This document shows, one piece after another, positions 26,678 to 34,667 of a stretch of DNA of 36,644 bases. Location of the stretch: contig JAFGWL010000054.1 in NCBI GenBank assembly GCA_016937175.1, forward strand, positions 1 to 36,644. The letters are read 5' to 3'. Position numbers and translations under genes: made by a program. The notes beneath the pieces are model-generated. The model worked only from the letters and a program-made list of their open reading frames with translations. It had not been told where the DNA came from and searched no databases. Every line of letters starts with the position of its first letter. Position 1 is the stretch's first letter. Source of the stretch: Candidatus Mcinerneyibacteriota bacterium. Its GTDB lineage: Bacteria > Macinerneyibacteriota > Macinerneyibacteria > Macinerneyibacteriales > DSCS01.

Positions 26678-29674
26678 CTATTTCAGCATGATCATCTTCC
26701 GGAAGGTCTTGAAGCCTTCTCCGGTCACGACACAGTAGTAGATGCCGCTGGGGCATTCGTTCCCGTTCTTGTCGCGGCCGTCCCAATGACGCTGATACTG
26801 GCCGGATGCCAGCTCCTCGTTTACGAGTTCTTTGACCACGCGCCCGTTTCTGTCAAAGATCTTCACACTGATGGGCCCGGCAGCCGGGACATGGAAATAG
26901 ATATCCGTTTCCGGGTTAAAGGGATTCGGATAGTTTTCCACAGTCTTGGCCTTGATGGGAGCGCCGGGGATGAAGTCTACAGACTCGGCCGCAATGATCT
27001 CTTCACCGGCAGGAGCGGCTGTAAGGCTCAAAGGCCCTTCGCTGTAATAGGCCACCTGGTCGATGACATATCCGTATTTGGTCACGGAATAGTCCGTTAC
27101 TGTCTTGACAGTGATCTTATCTCCGTCGACGATAGCCCAGAAAGCGCTCTTTGTCCCTGTATAGGCCGCCTGCTGCGTCCCGTTCTTGTCCAGGATATAG
27201 ACATAGTCGTAATTGGACTCAAAATCAAAGGTGGAGAAGTGGACAGCGACCTGCTGAGCCCCCGTTTTCTGATAATAGATGGAGTTGGTCCAGTTATTGG
27301 CGTAATTATGAGGGGTCTCTACAGGCGTGGAGAGGGTCTCCACATACCATTGAGGTTCTCCTCCGCCACCGCCGCCGCTTCCGGCAAAGGCAACAGCCAG
27401 GGAATACATGGTGCTCGTGCTGTAGGCGCCGTTATATCCGTTGACCATGATGTAATAGGTCCCTGCAGTCGCTTCATAGGTGATGGTTTCGGGGTTGTTG
27501 GACGTATAGGCACGGGCAAGTTCTGTCCCCGATGAGTTATAGAGGAACATATCGTAATCTTTGGGCAGGTTCCCCAATGTGAGGGTCAGTGTCCCGGATT
27601 CTGAAAGAGCCAGCTTATAGTAATCCTTGTCTGATGAGTTGTAGATGTAGGAGTTATAGGTATTCCCTGCACTCACCGTGTAGGCCTGAGATGTGGTATC
27701 ATTGGGCTCATAGGGATCTGTGGTCCCTCCGCCGGAGCCGGTGAAGGAGACTGTGAGCCTGTAGGCGGATGTGGCGCTGTAGGCTCCGTTATACCCGTTG
27801 ACTTTGATATAGTAGGTCCCTGCGGTAATGCTTTTGGAGATGGTCTCGGGGTTGCTGGTCGTATAGGCCCGGGCAAGCTCCGTTCCCGATGCATTATAAA
27901 GGAACATATCATAATCTTTGGGCAGGTTCCCGAGGCTCAGGGACAGAGTCCCGTCAGAAGCGGCCACAAACTTGTAGTAATCCACGTCGGTCGAAGAGTA
28001 GATATAGGAATCGTAACTCTGCCCTGCACTTACAGAGTAGGCCTCTGCTGTAGAGTTGTTGGGCTCGTAGGTGTCTGTGGTCCCTCCTCCGCCGCCGCCT
28101 GAAGCCGGTTCTCCGACTCCCACAGCCGCCCAGGCATTCATGACCTGTGCCGACTCGTCAGAACCGCTGCCGTAGAGTTCCTCGGCTGCGGTGATGGAAT
28201 AGGCGCGGGCCTGGGAATAATTCGTCGTTGTTGTGAATTTCGTTGTCATACACCGATACCAGATATCCAATGCCTTCTCCCGGCCGATCCCGGAGACAGC
28301 GACAGTCTCGCTTCCGTTGTACCAGCTGCCGCCGTCCACCAGAAGCTGGAAGAACTTGGTCCCGATGGACATATTGATATGAACCCCGCCATTATCGTCG
28401 CTGCCGGTATACCGTTCGTCGTAATACCGGGGCAGAGGATAGCCGTAGCTGTTCTGGGGGTCCGCAATATCACGGAGGGGCTGAGAGCCCACCATGACAT
28501 CTTCTCCCATATCCCAATCCTGGTCGGGGTCGACCTGGCTTCCGAAGATATCGGAATTGGCTTCATTGATCGCTCCGGATTCATAAGAGTATTGCAGGTT
28601 AGCCGTTGATGAACAGAAAGCATGAGAAAACTCATGCGCCACCACATCGATGGCCCCCAGATAAGTCATGGTAGAGCCGTCGCCGTCACCGAAGACGAAC
28701 TGGGCATCATAGGGAGACCAATAGGCGTTGGCATAATTTCTGCTATACTCGATGGTCGCAGTCAAAGGAGCATCTCCGTTGTCATAGGAACGGTAATTGA
28801 AATTGCTGTAAAAAAAGTTGTAGGTACGTTCCAGGGCATAGAGCATCTGAGCCGCCTTGGATAGGGTCGTGCTCCCGGCGTTCAATGTGATAAGCGACCC
28901 CGGAAGGCTGGTCCCGTTGTTCGCTGTCATGACACGGATGTAGTCGGCACCGGTCTCGGTATCATACATGTAGGTCGTCCCGCCGTCGGTGGTGGTATAG
29001 ACGGTGACATAACCTTCATAATAGGAATTCATGCTGCGCGACTCTGCCTGGATGTCATTATAGCTGAGAAGGATCTTCCCGGTATGCGCATCAACAAAAG
29101 CGACCTGGGCCAGGTTCTCTCCCAGGCTTACGGTCTTATACGCCAGGACATACTCTTCTTTCCCCACGGGATAGATAAGCAGTTCAGGCTCCAGTGTCTT
29201 CTCCACTTCTCCGGGAGCAGCTTTTGCCGCCAGCTCGGCCACAGCAGAACTGGACAGAGAAGGCACCGTATTCACCTGGACGGCCGGGAGAAGCGTTCCG
29301 GCATAACCGGTGACAGCGTCCCCTTCCACCTGGAGGTAGAATTCCCCGCCGTGGACAGGAAGGCCTTCATAGGTCTGCTGCATACGGATATGACGTACGC
29401 CTGCTTCGTCCAGGACGACGCGTTCCTGACGTACATTCTCCTGCAGGCTTTCTACCCGGAAGACATTGTCAAAGGAACCCAAAAAGACCTTGACGGGATC
29501 CGCCTCAGTCTTTGTGGGCCTGGCCAGGACACCCCGCATGACGATAGGGGTCAGGTTCTCCCCGGCCTCGAACCGTTCCACTGAGGAGAGGTCGGCTTTG
29601 TCCAAAGCATACCCTCCTGTGAACAAGATGAGTACCATACTTGCTAAAGCAAGCAAACGTTTCCATTTTCCCAT
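26678..29674 (-). CDS. Secreted thermolysin-like (M4) metalloprotease with two PPC domains and C-terminal sorting tail
   Basis: The 998-aa secreted zinc protease is preceded by a signal peptide (about 1-23). Residues about 45-210 form an FTP/PepSY-type inhibitory propeptide. The catalytic domain (about 215-520) has His347-Glu348-x-x-His351, Glu371 in Gly-Ala-Ile-Asn-Glu-Ala-Asn-Ser-Asp and His432 in Gly-Gly-Val-His-Ile-Asn, matching thermolysin's zinc ligands and catalytic His. Gly-rich linkers separate two PPC domains (about 535-645, 653-764) and a beta-sandwich/CUB-like domain (about 776-880). The tail (about 911-998) is FlgD/Ig-like, with Asn-Tyr-Pro-Asn-Pro-Phe-Asn-Pro and a closing Lys-Met-Ile-Met-Leu-Lys, as in type IX-type or related cell-surface sorting domains. 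The gene is monocistronic, with a strong ribosome-binding site, promoter and terminator. Confidence 0.94.
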   Translation of the reverse strand: MGKWKRLLALASMVLILFTGGYALDKADLSSVERFEAGENLTPIVMRGVLARPTKTEADPVKVFLGSFDNVFRVESLQENVRQERVVLDEAGVRHIRMQQTYEGLPVHGGEFYLQVEGDAVTGYAGTLLPAVQVNTVPSLSSSAVAELAAKAAPGEVEKTLEPELLIYPVGKEEYVLAYKTVSLGENLAQVAFVDAHTGKILLSYNDIQAESRSMNSYYEGYVTVYTTTDGGTTYMYDTETGADYIRVMTANNGTSLPGSLITLNAGSTTLSKAAQMLYALERTYNFFYSNFNYRSYDNGDAPLTATIEYSRNYANAYWSPYDAQFVFGDGDGSTMTYLGAIDVVAHEFSHAFCSSTANLQYSYESGAINEANSDIFGSQVDPDQDWDMGEDVMVGSQPLRDIADPQNSYGYPLPRYYDERYTGSDDNGGVHINMSIGTKFFQLLVDGGSWYNGSETVAVSGIGREKALDIWYRCMTTKFTTTTNYSQARAYSITAAEELYGSGSDESAQVMNAWAAVGVGEPASGGGGGGTTDTYEPNNSTAEAYSVSAGQSYDSYIYSSTDVDYYKFVAASDGTLSLSLGNLPKDYDMFLYNASGTELARAYTTSNPETISKSITAGTYYIKVNGYNGAYSATSAYRLTVSFTGSGGGTTDPYEPNDTTSQAYTVSAGNTYNSYIYNSSDKDYYKLALSESGTLTLTLGNLPKDYDMFLYNSSGTELARAYTSNNPETITYEATAGTYYIMVNGYNGAYSTSTMYSLAVAFAGSGGGGGGEPQWYVETLSTPVETPHNYANNWTNSIYYQKTGAQQVAVHFSTFDFESNYDYVYILDKNGTQQAAYTGTKSAFWAIVDGDKITVKTVTDYSVTKYGYVIDQVAYYSEGPLSLTAAPAGEEIIAAESVDFIPGAPIKAKTVENYPNPFNPETDIYFHVPAAGPISVKIFDRNGRVVKELVNEELASGQYQRHWDGRDKNGNECPSGIYYCVVTGEGFKTFRKMIMLK
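27383..28072 (-). repeat. Tandem PPC domain repeats inside the M4 protease gene
   Basis: Two units of about 335 bp (28072-27740 and 27718-27383) encode PPC domains that share near-identical blocks, for example Gly-Asn-Leu-Pro-Lys-Asp-Tyr-Asp-Met-Phe-Leu-Tyr-Asn and Gly-Thr-Glu-Leu-Ala-Arg-Ala-Tyr-Thr. They are separated by a Gly-rich linker. Blocks with high identity suggest a fairly recent internal duplication or ongoing gene conversion. Confidence 0.85.
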
Positions 29675-29698
29675 ACATAACCTCCTTGTTATCTTAAA

Positions 29699-29726
29699 AG
29701 GATAAAGTCAAAAAAAGGCGTGTCAA
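29699..29726 (-). promoter_or_regulatory. Promoter of the M4 protease gene
   Basis: The minus strand shows TTGACA (29721-29726), a 16-bp spacer and TATCCT (29699-29704), about 24 nt before the ATG. The -10 is imperfect (4 of 6), which would suit a regulated gene. Confidence 0.6.
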
Positions 29727-29886
29727 GTAAAAAATTAATAAAATTCGGAAAAACAGTAAAATAAATGCAATATAAAGAACTTTATTAGCTCATAATCAAA
29801 TATAAACAGACATAATCCGAGCTGAAAGAAATATGGATAGATGTAGAGGGGTTATTTATCTTTTTATACGCATGAGGGAAGAAAGT
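29727..29886. other. AT-rich intergenic region upstream of the M4 protease
   Basis: About 160 bp, strongly AT-rich compared with the surrounding genes. It contains no convincing gene, RNA or palindrome, but it lies directly upstream of the protease promoter and could hold an UP element or regulator sites. Confidence 0.6.
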
Positions 29887-29912
29887 GTTGCAGGGGGGTG
29901 CCCCCCTGCAAC
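29887..29912 (-). terminator. Terminator hairpin after the SPFH gene
   Basis: A 12-bp perfect stem (GTTGCAGGGGGG and its complement) with only 2 nt between the arms lies 8 nt past the stop codon; in practice it is about 11 bp with a 4-nt loop. The tract after it on the minus strand is ACTTTCTTCCC, a weak U-run, so termination may be partial. Confidence 0.75.
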
Positions 29913-29920
29913 AAGAAAAC

Positions 29921-30856
29921 TCATTTTCCCAGAATAAGAGGCATCCCCGAAGCGGTAGGGGATGTGGGAAGGATGACAAAAGTGGTGTTTTCGGAATTGG
30001 CCAGTTTCTCATAGGCCATGATGGCTTCGTGCTGAAGGTATTTATCGGATAGAGTACTGTTGATGATCCTCTGGGCGTTGGCCAGGCCCCGGGCCTCGAT
30101 CTCCTTGATCTCCGCCTCCCGGCTGGCGATGTTTTTCTTATACTCCATGGCCTCTTCCTGCTGTTTAGCCTTCATCTTCTCCTCGATGGCGTTCTCCACC
30201 AGCTTGGGAAGGGATATGTTCCTGACCAGAACTTTGTCCACCACAACGCTTTTCGGAGACAGAAGAGTGATCAGGGTATCATTGATACTATTGGTAAAGT
30301 CCTTGCGCTCTCCCGTATAGAGTGAGTCCATCTTATAGATAGCGGCCGTATCCCTGACCGTAGTACGGATAGCCGGGCGGATGATCTTCATCTCCAGTTC
30401 ATAGGTGCTCTTGGCCAGGTCCTCATAGACTCTGTTGACCTTTTCGGGGTCGATCTTCCACCAGACCGTGAGGTCCACGCCCACTTCAAGCCCGTCCAGT
30501 GTACGGACTTTGACGCTGTCGTCTCCCCGGCGTGATCCTTCGCTGATATCGATGCTCATGGTGTATTCCTGGATCCGCGTAGGATACTTCACGATGGTGA
30601 CAAAAGGGTTCACCACATTGATCCCCGCTTTAAGGGTCCGCTCACGGACTTTTCCGAAGAGGACCTGGACACCGACTTCACCGGCATCGATGATGACAAA
30701 GAAGTGGCTCAGGGTCAGGACAGCAAAGATGATAGCAGCCAGAAGCAGGATGTTCTGCATCCCCCGGAACCGGGGGTCAGTGGCCCCGCTTCGCTTGCGA
30801 TTCACATAGATGACGATAAAGACAATGGTCAGAATCAGTGTAAATAAGACTCCCAT
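29921..30856 (-). CDS. SPFH/prohibitin-family membrane protein
   Basis: This 311-aa protein has two N-terminal hydrophobic segments (about 2-18 and 34-54) and then an SPFH/band-7 domain (about 55-230), followed by a coiled-coil rich in Glu/Lys/Ala (about 225-275). The domain opens with Ile-Asp-Ala-Gly-Glu-Val-Gly-Val, a typical start. Family members (prohibitin, HflK/HflC, stomatin, flotillin) form large ring assemblies on membranes, often organising proteases or membrane microdomains. A neighbouring NfeD-type gene, the usual partner of bacterial stomatins, is not present. Instead a small two-helix protein is 14 nt upstream. The ATG has an AAGGAGG site. Confidence 0.9.
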   Translation of the reverse strand: MGVLFTLILTIVFIVIYVNRKRSGATDPRFRGMQNILLLAAIIFAVLTLSHFFVIIDAGEVGVQVLFGKVRERTLKAGINVVNPFVTIVKYPTRIQEYTMSIDISEGSRRGDDSVKVRTLDGLEVGVDLTVWWKIDPEKVNRVYEDLAKSTYELEMKIIRPAIRTTVRDTAAIYKMDSLYTGERKDFTNSINDTLITLLSPKSVVVDKVLVRNISLPKLVENAIEEKMKAKQQEEAMEYKKNIASREAEIKEIEARGLANAQRIINSTLSDKYLQHEAIMAYEKLANSENTTFVILPTSPTASGMPLILGK

Positions 30857-30870
30857 GGTAACCTCCTTTT

Positions 30871-31110
30871 TTAGGAACCGATATTATAAAGGATCACACG
30901 GACAAGTGTGATCACGATACCCAGCCCGCCGGCTGCTACAGAAAGGGTATACATCATCCCCCGGCGGACATCCTTCCCCGGGTAGAGGCGTGCAGCATAC
31001 CAGACAAAGGGAACGATAAAGACGATGGCCAGGCTGGGGTTAAGAAGAGAAAAGAGCAAGGCTCCCGGCGCCGTAATCATCAGATACAGATTCGCTTTTT
31101 TTTCCTTCAT
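30871..31110 (-). CDS. Small membrane protein (79 aa), partner gene of SPFH protein
   Basis: I do not recognise a named family. The ATG at 31110 has an AGGAGG site 4-5 nt upstream and a strong promoter, so this is the true start; the reading frame upstream overlaps ygiQ and lacks support. The product has a short charged N-terminus, hydrophobic helices at about 8-22 and 25-40, a positively charged loop with a Tyr-Pro-Gly-Lys segment near 43-46, and a further hydrophobic segment at about 52-75. It is thus probably a three-segment inner-membrane protein. It is first in the operon with the SPFH gene, 14 nt apart, suggesting a subunit or a co-regulated membrane factor. Confidence 0.8.
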   Translation of the reverse strand: MKEKKANLYLMITAPGALLFSLLNPSLAIVFIVPFVWYAARLYPGKDVRRGMMYTLSVAAGGLGIVITLVRVILYNIGS

Positions 31111-31132
31111 AGATCCTCCTTTCTGATCTCTT

Positions 31133-31160
31133 AGTATAAAAGGCTTTTCGCTGCTGTCAA
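31133..31160 (-). promoter_or_regulatory. Promoter of the small membrane protein-SPFH operon
   Basis: The minus strand shows TTGACA (31155-31160), a 16-bp spacer and TATACT (31133-31138), about 22 nt before the ATG. The -35 overlaps the ygiQ stop codon. Confidence 0.8.
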
Positions 31161-32851
31161 TTTTTCTCTCCCGTGCCGGAGGAGAGAAGGTTTCTCTTGA
31201 ACCGCGCGGCATCTCCCCTTCCCGGGACAGCCAGGGGTTTACCCTTTTCGTCCCTCCCGGATGCGAAATAAGCTGCTGAACGTGTCATAGGAAGAGGAGT
31301 AAAGGCCTGGACGGCTTCCGCCCGGATCTTATACCTTCTGATAAAATCGGCTGTTTCCCGGTTTCCCTGTTCGGTCTCCCCCGGGTGTCCGGCAATGAAG
31401 TAGGCCCTGATCCGGAAAAGCCCCTTGCGGGGGAATTCACGGCGCAGGGCCGAAAGTGTATTCTCCAGTGTCTCGGGAGCATACTTCCCCATGAATTTGA
31501 GGACAGAGGGACTGCGGTGTTCCGGTGCGATATTGAGATATCCCGAGAGGTATTTTTCTATGATCACTTTTCTCCAGGGAGCCCGGGAGAGAGAAAGATC
31601 CAGACGAAGCCCGCTCCCGATGCTTACTTTTTTAACCAGCTGTGAAGCTCTTTCCAGCAGTCGGAGATAGCGCGGGACATCACTTTCAAAAAAGGGACAC
31701 AGAGAGGGATAGAGACACGATTCACGGCGGCAATCCCTTTCCCCCCGCCGGCACCGGGCTCCATACATGTCTGCCGAAGGCCCGCCGATGTCGGTTATAT
31801 GCCCCGGAAACCCTTTCTCAGCACTGATACGACGGACTTCCTCAAGAATCGACTCTTCTGAACGGGAGACGATCTCTCTCCCCTGATGAAACGTGATCCC
31901 GCAGAAACGGCATCCTCCTGCGCAGCCCCGATGCGCCGTCACAGAGTAACGGATCATTTCCCACGCGGGGATGGCCTCCCGGTAGCCCGGATGAGGGCGG
32001 CGCGTAAACGGCAGGACATAAAGAGCATCCAGTTCAGCTCTGTCAAGGGGAGGAGCGGGAGGGGTGTGGCAGAGAAACCAGGCTCCGTCTTTTTCAACGA
32101 GAAGCTCTTCTTTTTGGGACAGAAGAGCATCGGCCTGACGATGAAGAAGGTGCGGGGATGCGGCCAGCTCTTCGTGGGACGGGAGGAGACGGTAAGCTTC
32201 CCGGGGAGGTTTGTTTTCACGTAACACCGTCCCCGGGATCCCGCCCAGCGGCTCCCCCTCCCTGATCCTCCGGGCGATCTCCCTGACAGCTCTCTCTCCC
32301 ATCCCATAGACGATAATATCTCCTTTGGAATCCACAAGAATGGAGTGCCTGATCTTCGATTGATAAAAATCCCAATGGGAGAGGCGACGCATGGAGGCTT
32401 CGATCCCGCCAAGGACGATCACAGCCCCTTTGTGGACCTGTCTGATAGCTGAAGTATAAGCCGATGCGGCTCTGTCGGGACGGACAGGCCGGCTTACCCC
32501 TCCGCTCTCTTCAATAAAAGCTTTTCCGCCGGGGGAATAGGCATCATCGTGCCGCAACCGCCCGGCAGCCGTGTACTTTGTAACCATGGAATCTACATTC
32601 CCTCCGGTGACTCCCCAGAAGAGACGGGGAAGCCCCAGGCTCTCAAGGTCCTGTTCACCGGCGTTCCCGGCTCTGGGGCGGGCGATGACTCCCACACGGT
32701 ATCCCAGTGATTCCAGGAATCGTCCGATGAGGGCGACGCCGAAAGAGGGATGGTCCACATAGGCATCCCCGGTCACAAGAATAATGTCGCATCGATCCCA
32801 TCCCCGGGATTCCATCTCTTCACGGCTGACAGGAAGGGGGCTTTCAATCAT
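31157..32851 (-). CDS. YgiQ-family radical SAM protein
   Basis: The 564-aa protein belongs to the YgiQ group of radical SAM proteins (B12-binding-like N-terminal part, radical SAM core, function not established). The [4Fe-4S] motif is Cys310-x-x-x-Cys314-x-x-Cys317 in Ala-His-Arg-Gly-Cys-Ala-Gly-Gly-Cys-Arg-Phe-Cys-Gly. The N-terminus shows the family hallmark Cys-Asp-Ile-Ile-Leu-Val-Thr-Gly-Asp-Ala-Tyr-Val-Asp-His-Pro-Ser-Phe-Gly. The ATG at 32851 overlaps the ispA stop by 4 nt. A GTG at 32866 is possible but has no ribosome-binding site and extends past the usual N-terminus. The cluster Cys-rich segment near 380-400 is also a family trait. The protein is shorter at the C-terminus than the long E. 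coli YgiQ. Confidence 0.92.
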   Translation of the reverse strand: MIESPLPVSREEMESRGWDRCDIILVTGDAYVDHPSFGVALIGRFLESLGYRVGVIARPRAGNAGEQDLESLGLPRLFWGVTGGNVDSMVTKYTAAGRLRHDDAYSPGGKAFIEESGGVSRPVRPDRAASAYTSAIRQVHKGAVIVLGGIEASMRRLSHWDFYQSKIRHSILVDSKGDIIVYGMGERAVREIARRIREGEPLGGIPGTVLRENKPPREAYRLLPSHEELAASPHLLHRQADALLSQKEELLVEKDGAWFLCHTPPAPPLDRAELDALYVLPFTRRPHPGYREAIPAWEMIRYSVTAHRGCAGGCRFCGITFHQGREIVSRSEESILEEVRRISAEKGFPGHITDIGGPSADMYGARCRRGERDCRRESCLYPSLCPFFESDVPRYLRLLERASQLVKKVSIGSGLRLDLSLSRAPWRKVIIEKYLSGYLNIAPEHRSPSVLKFMGKYAPETLENTLSALRREFPRKGLFRIRAYFIAGHPGETEQGNRETADFIRRYKIRAEAVQAFTPLPMTRSAAYFASGRDEKGKPLAVPGRGDAARFKRNLLSSGTGEKN

Positions 32852-33732
32852 GTTTCGCGACTGCACAGGAATAGTGCCACCTCCTCCAGGACTTCTTTTT
32901 TTGTTTTTCCCAATCCGTCCAGGGCACTCAGAGCCTTACTTGTCGCCTCTTCAGCAAGATGGAGAGAGGTCTCCAGGCCGAAAAGGGCCGGATATGTCGC
33001 TTTCCCCGATTTTTTGTCTTTTCCCGGGCTTTTACCCAGCTGACGGGCCGTTCCTGTGCAATCGAGGATATCATCCCGGATCTGAAAAGCCAGCCCAAGC
33101 CATTTCCCGTATTCGTTGACAGCTTCCTTTTCCTTGTCCGGAGCTGAGGCTAACAATGCCCCCATGAGACAGGCGGCCCTGATCATCTCTCCTGTTTTGT
33201 GTGTATGGATATACTCCAGGAGAGGCTGAGTCATCTCTTTTCCTTCCGAATCAATATCGACAAACTGCCCCCCGGCCATTCCTCTGAACCCGGCCGCCCC
33301 GGCCAGAAGAGTTATCGCCTCGAGTGTCACCGAGGGCTCAAAATCAGACCGGGATGCCATGAGCTCGAAGGCATATGTCAGAAGCGAATCTCCCGCAAGC
33401 ATAGCCTTGGCCTCCCCGAAGACCATATGGTTTGTGGGCTTTCCCCGCCTGAGAGCGTCATTGTCCATGCAGGGAAGGTCATCATGGATCAGGGAGTATG
33501 TGTGGACCATCTCCAGAGCTGCTGCAAAGGGGAGGACCCTTTCACTCTCTTTTCTGAAGAGAGAATAGACCGCTTCCAGCAGAAAGGGGCGCAGCCTTTT
33601 TCCCCCCACAAACAGACTGTAACGGATAGCCCGGTGAAACTCCCGGGGGAAATGCTCCTCTTTCGGGAGGATCTCATCAAGATATCTTTCCAGCTTTCGG
33701 GCAAACTTATCCATCTCAGACGAAACGTTCAT
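32848..33732 (-). CDS. ispA: Polyprenyl (farnesyl/geranylgeranyl) diphosphate synthase
   Basis: The 294-aa short-chain prenyltransferase condenses IPP onto an allylic diphosphate. The first aspartate-rich motif is Asp84-Asp85-x-x-x-x-Asp90 in an Ile-His-Asp-Asp-Leu-Pro context, followed by Leu-Arg-Arg-Gly-Lys-Pro-Thr. The second is Asp220-Asp221-Ile-Leu-Asp224. The Gly-Gly-Lys-Arg-Leu-Arg-Pro IPP-binding segment lies at 43-49. The E. coli IspA-like first motif suggests C15-C20 products; the exact chain length is not decided by what I can see. ATG at 33732 has a GGAGG site and overlaps the lipid kinase stop by 4 nt. Adjacent lipid kinase and xseAB suit the common xseB-ispA-dxs neighbourhood, but no dxs is visible. 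Confidence 0.93.
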   Translation of the reverse strand: MNVSSEMDKFARKLERYLDEILPKEEHFPREFHRAIRYSLFVGGKRLRPFLLEAVYSLFRKESERVLPFAAALEMVHTYSLIHDDLPCMDNDALRRGKPTNHMVFGEAKAMLAGDSLLTYAFELMASRSDFEPSVTLEAITLLAGAAGFRGMAGGQFVDIDSEGKEMTQPLLEYIHTHKTGEMIRAACLMGALLASAPDKEKEAVNEYGKWLGLAFQIRDDILDCTGTARQLGKSPGKDKKSGKATYPALFGLETSLHLAEEATSKALSALDGLGKTKKEVLEEVALFLCSRET

Positions 33733-34667
33733 TCCCCTCCTTTCGTACAGGCCTTTACGATCCTCAAAGCTTTGGGGACCATCCTGATGGCAAAAGGCCC
33801 GTATCCCACAGACTCCCCGTCGCATTCGCAAAAAAGGTTATCCGCCTCTCTGATCATGACTCTGTCGCTTTTATGGTATTCCACTTTAGGGTGATGTTCA
33901 AGCCCGCCTTGATACAACTGCTTCAAGCTGGAAAACATCTGCCAGAGAGACATCTTCTTATAGAGGACGATATCGAAGAGGCCGTCATCCATGACTGCCT
34001 GAGGGAGCTGTTTGATCCCGCCGCCGTTGTATTTGCCGATTCCCACTCCCAGGCTGAAAAGGTCCACATCTCTGACGGAACCCTCCAGGGACAGGGTGAC
34101 CCGGGAGGCTTTGTAGGCAGCCAGCCCTTTGAGCATATTTGACAAATAGGACAAGCGTCCTCCCTTTCCCCTGTCTTTGGCCCGGTTAGTCTTCTCGGCC
34201 ACCCAGGCGTCAAATCCGAAACCCGCCACGTTGACAAAGACTCTCTCTTTCTTTTTCTCTTTTCCCGAGACCACGACCCCGACATCCTGAAGGAACGTCT
34301 CTTTCCGGGCCAGACAGCGCGCCATCTCTTCATACGATGAAGGATATTCCATGGTCCTGGCCCAGTCATTTCCGGTCCCCACCTGAAAGAGCCCCACCGT
34401 CACGTCACAGGGAGAGACCTTCGGCTGGGAAAAGAGGCCGTTGACGACTTCATTGAGTGTCCCGTCTCCTCCCACGGCAAGGATACGCCGCCATCCCTCT
34501 CCGACGGCTCTTTTGCAGATCTCCGCCGCATGCATCCTGTACCCTGTAAAGAGGGGGACTGTTTCCACCCCTTTCTCCATGAGAAGACGTTCGATCCTGT
34601 CCCAATGTCTCAGGCCCCTGTCACCTCCCGCATGGGGGTTGATGATAGCCAGCCATCTCTCATCCAT
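33729..34667 (-). CDS. Diacylglycerol kinase-family lipid kinase
   Basis: The 312-aa protein belongs to the DgkB/YegS/sphingosine-kinase superfamily (DAGK catalytic domain). It has Asn10-Pro-x-Ala-Gly near the start, Gly66-Gly-Asp-Gly-Thr70 (nucleotide-binding loop), and Val-Gly-Thr-Gly-Asn-Asp at 96-101. A C-terminal beta-sandwich carries Asp-Gly-Glu in Cys-Asp-Gly-Glu-Ser-Val. It would phosphorylate diacylglycerol or a related membrane lipid on the cytoplasmic face, recycling it to phosphatidic acid. The ATG has a GGAG site 6 nt upstream and overlaps the methyltransferase stop by 8 nt. Confidence 0.9.
   Translation of the reverse strand: MDERWLAIINPHAGGDRGLRHWDRIERLLMEKGVETVPLFTGYRMHAAEICKRAVGEGWRRILAVGGDGTLNEVVNGLFSQPKVSPCDVTVGLFQVGTGNDWARTMEYPSSYEEMARCLARKETFLQDVGVVVSGKEKKKERVFVNVAGFGFDAWVAEKTNRAKDRGKGGRLSYLSNMLKGLAAYKASRVTLSLEGSVRDVDLFSLGVGIGKYNGGGIKQLPQAVMDDGLFDIVLYKKMSLWQMFSSLKQLYQGGLEHHPKVEYHKSDRVMIREADNLFCECDGESVGYGPFAIRMVPKALRIVKACTKGGE

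Noticed and set aside
26669-27535. Plus-strand open frame (288 codons) antisense to the protease gene
   Set aside because: It mirrors the PPC and sorting-tail region. No motif, and the real gene has complete catalytic and domain signatures.
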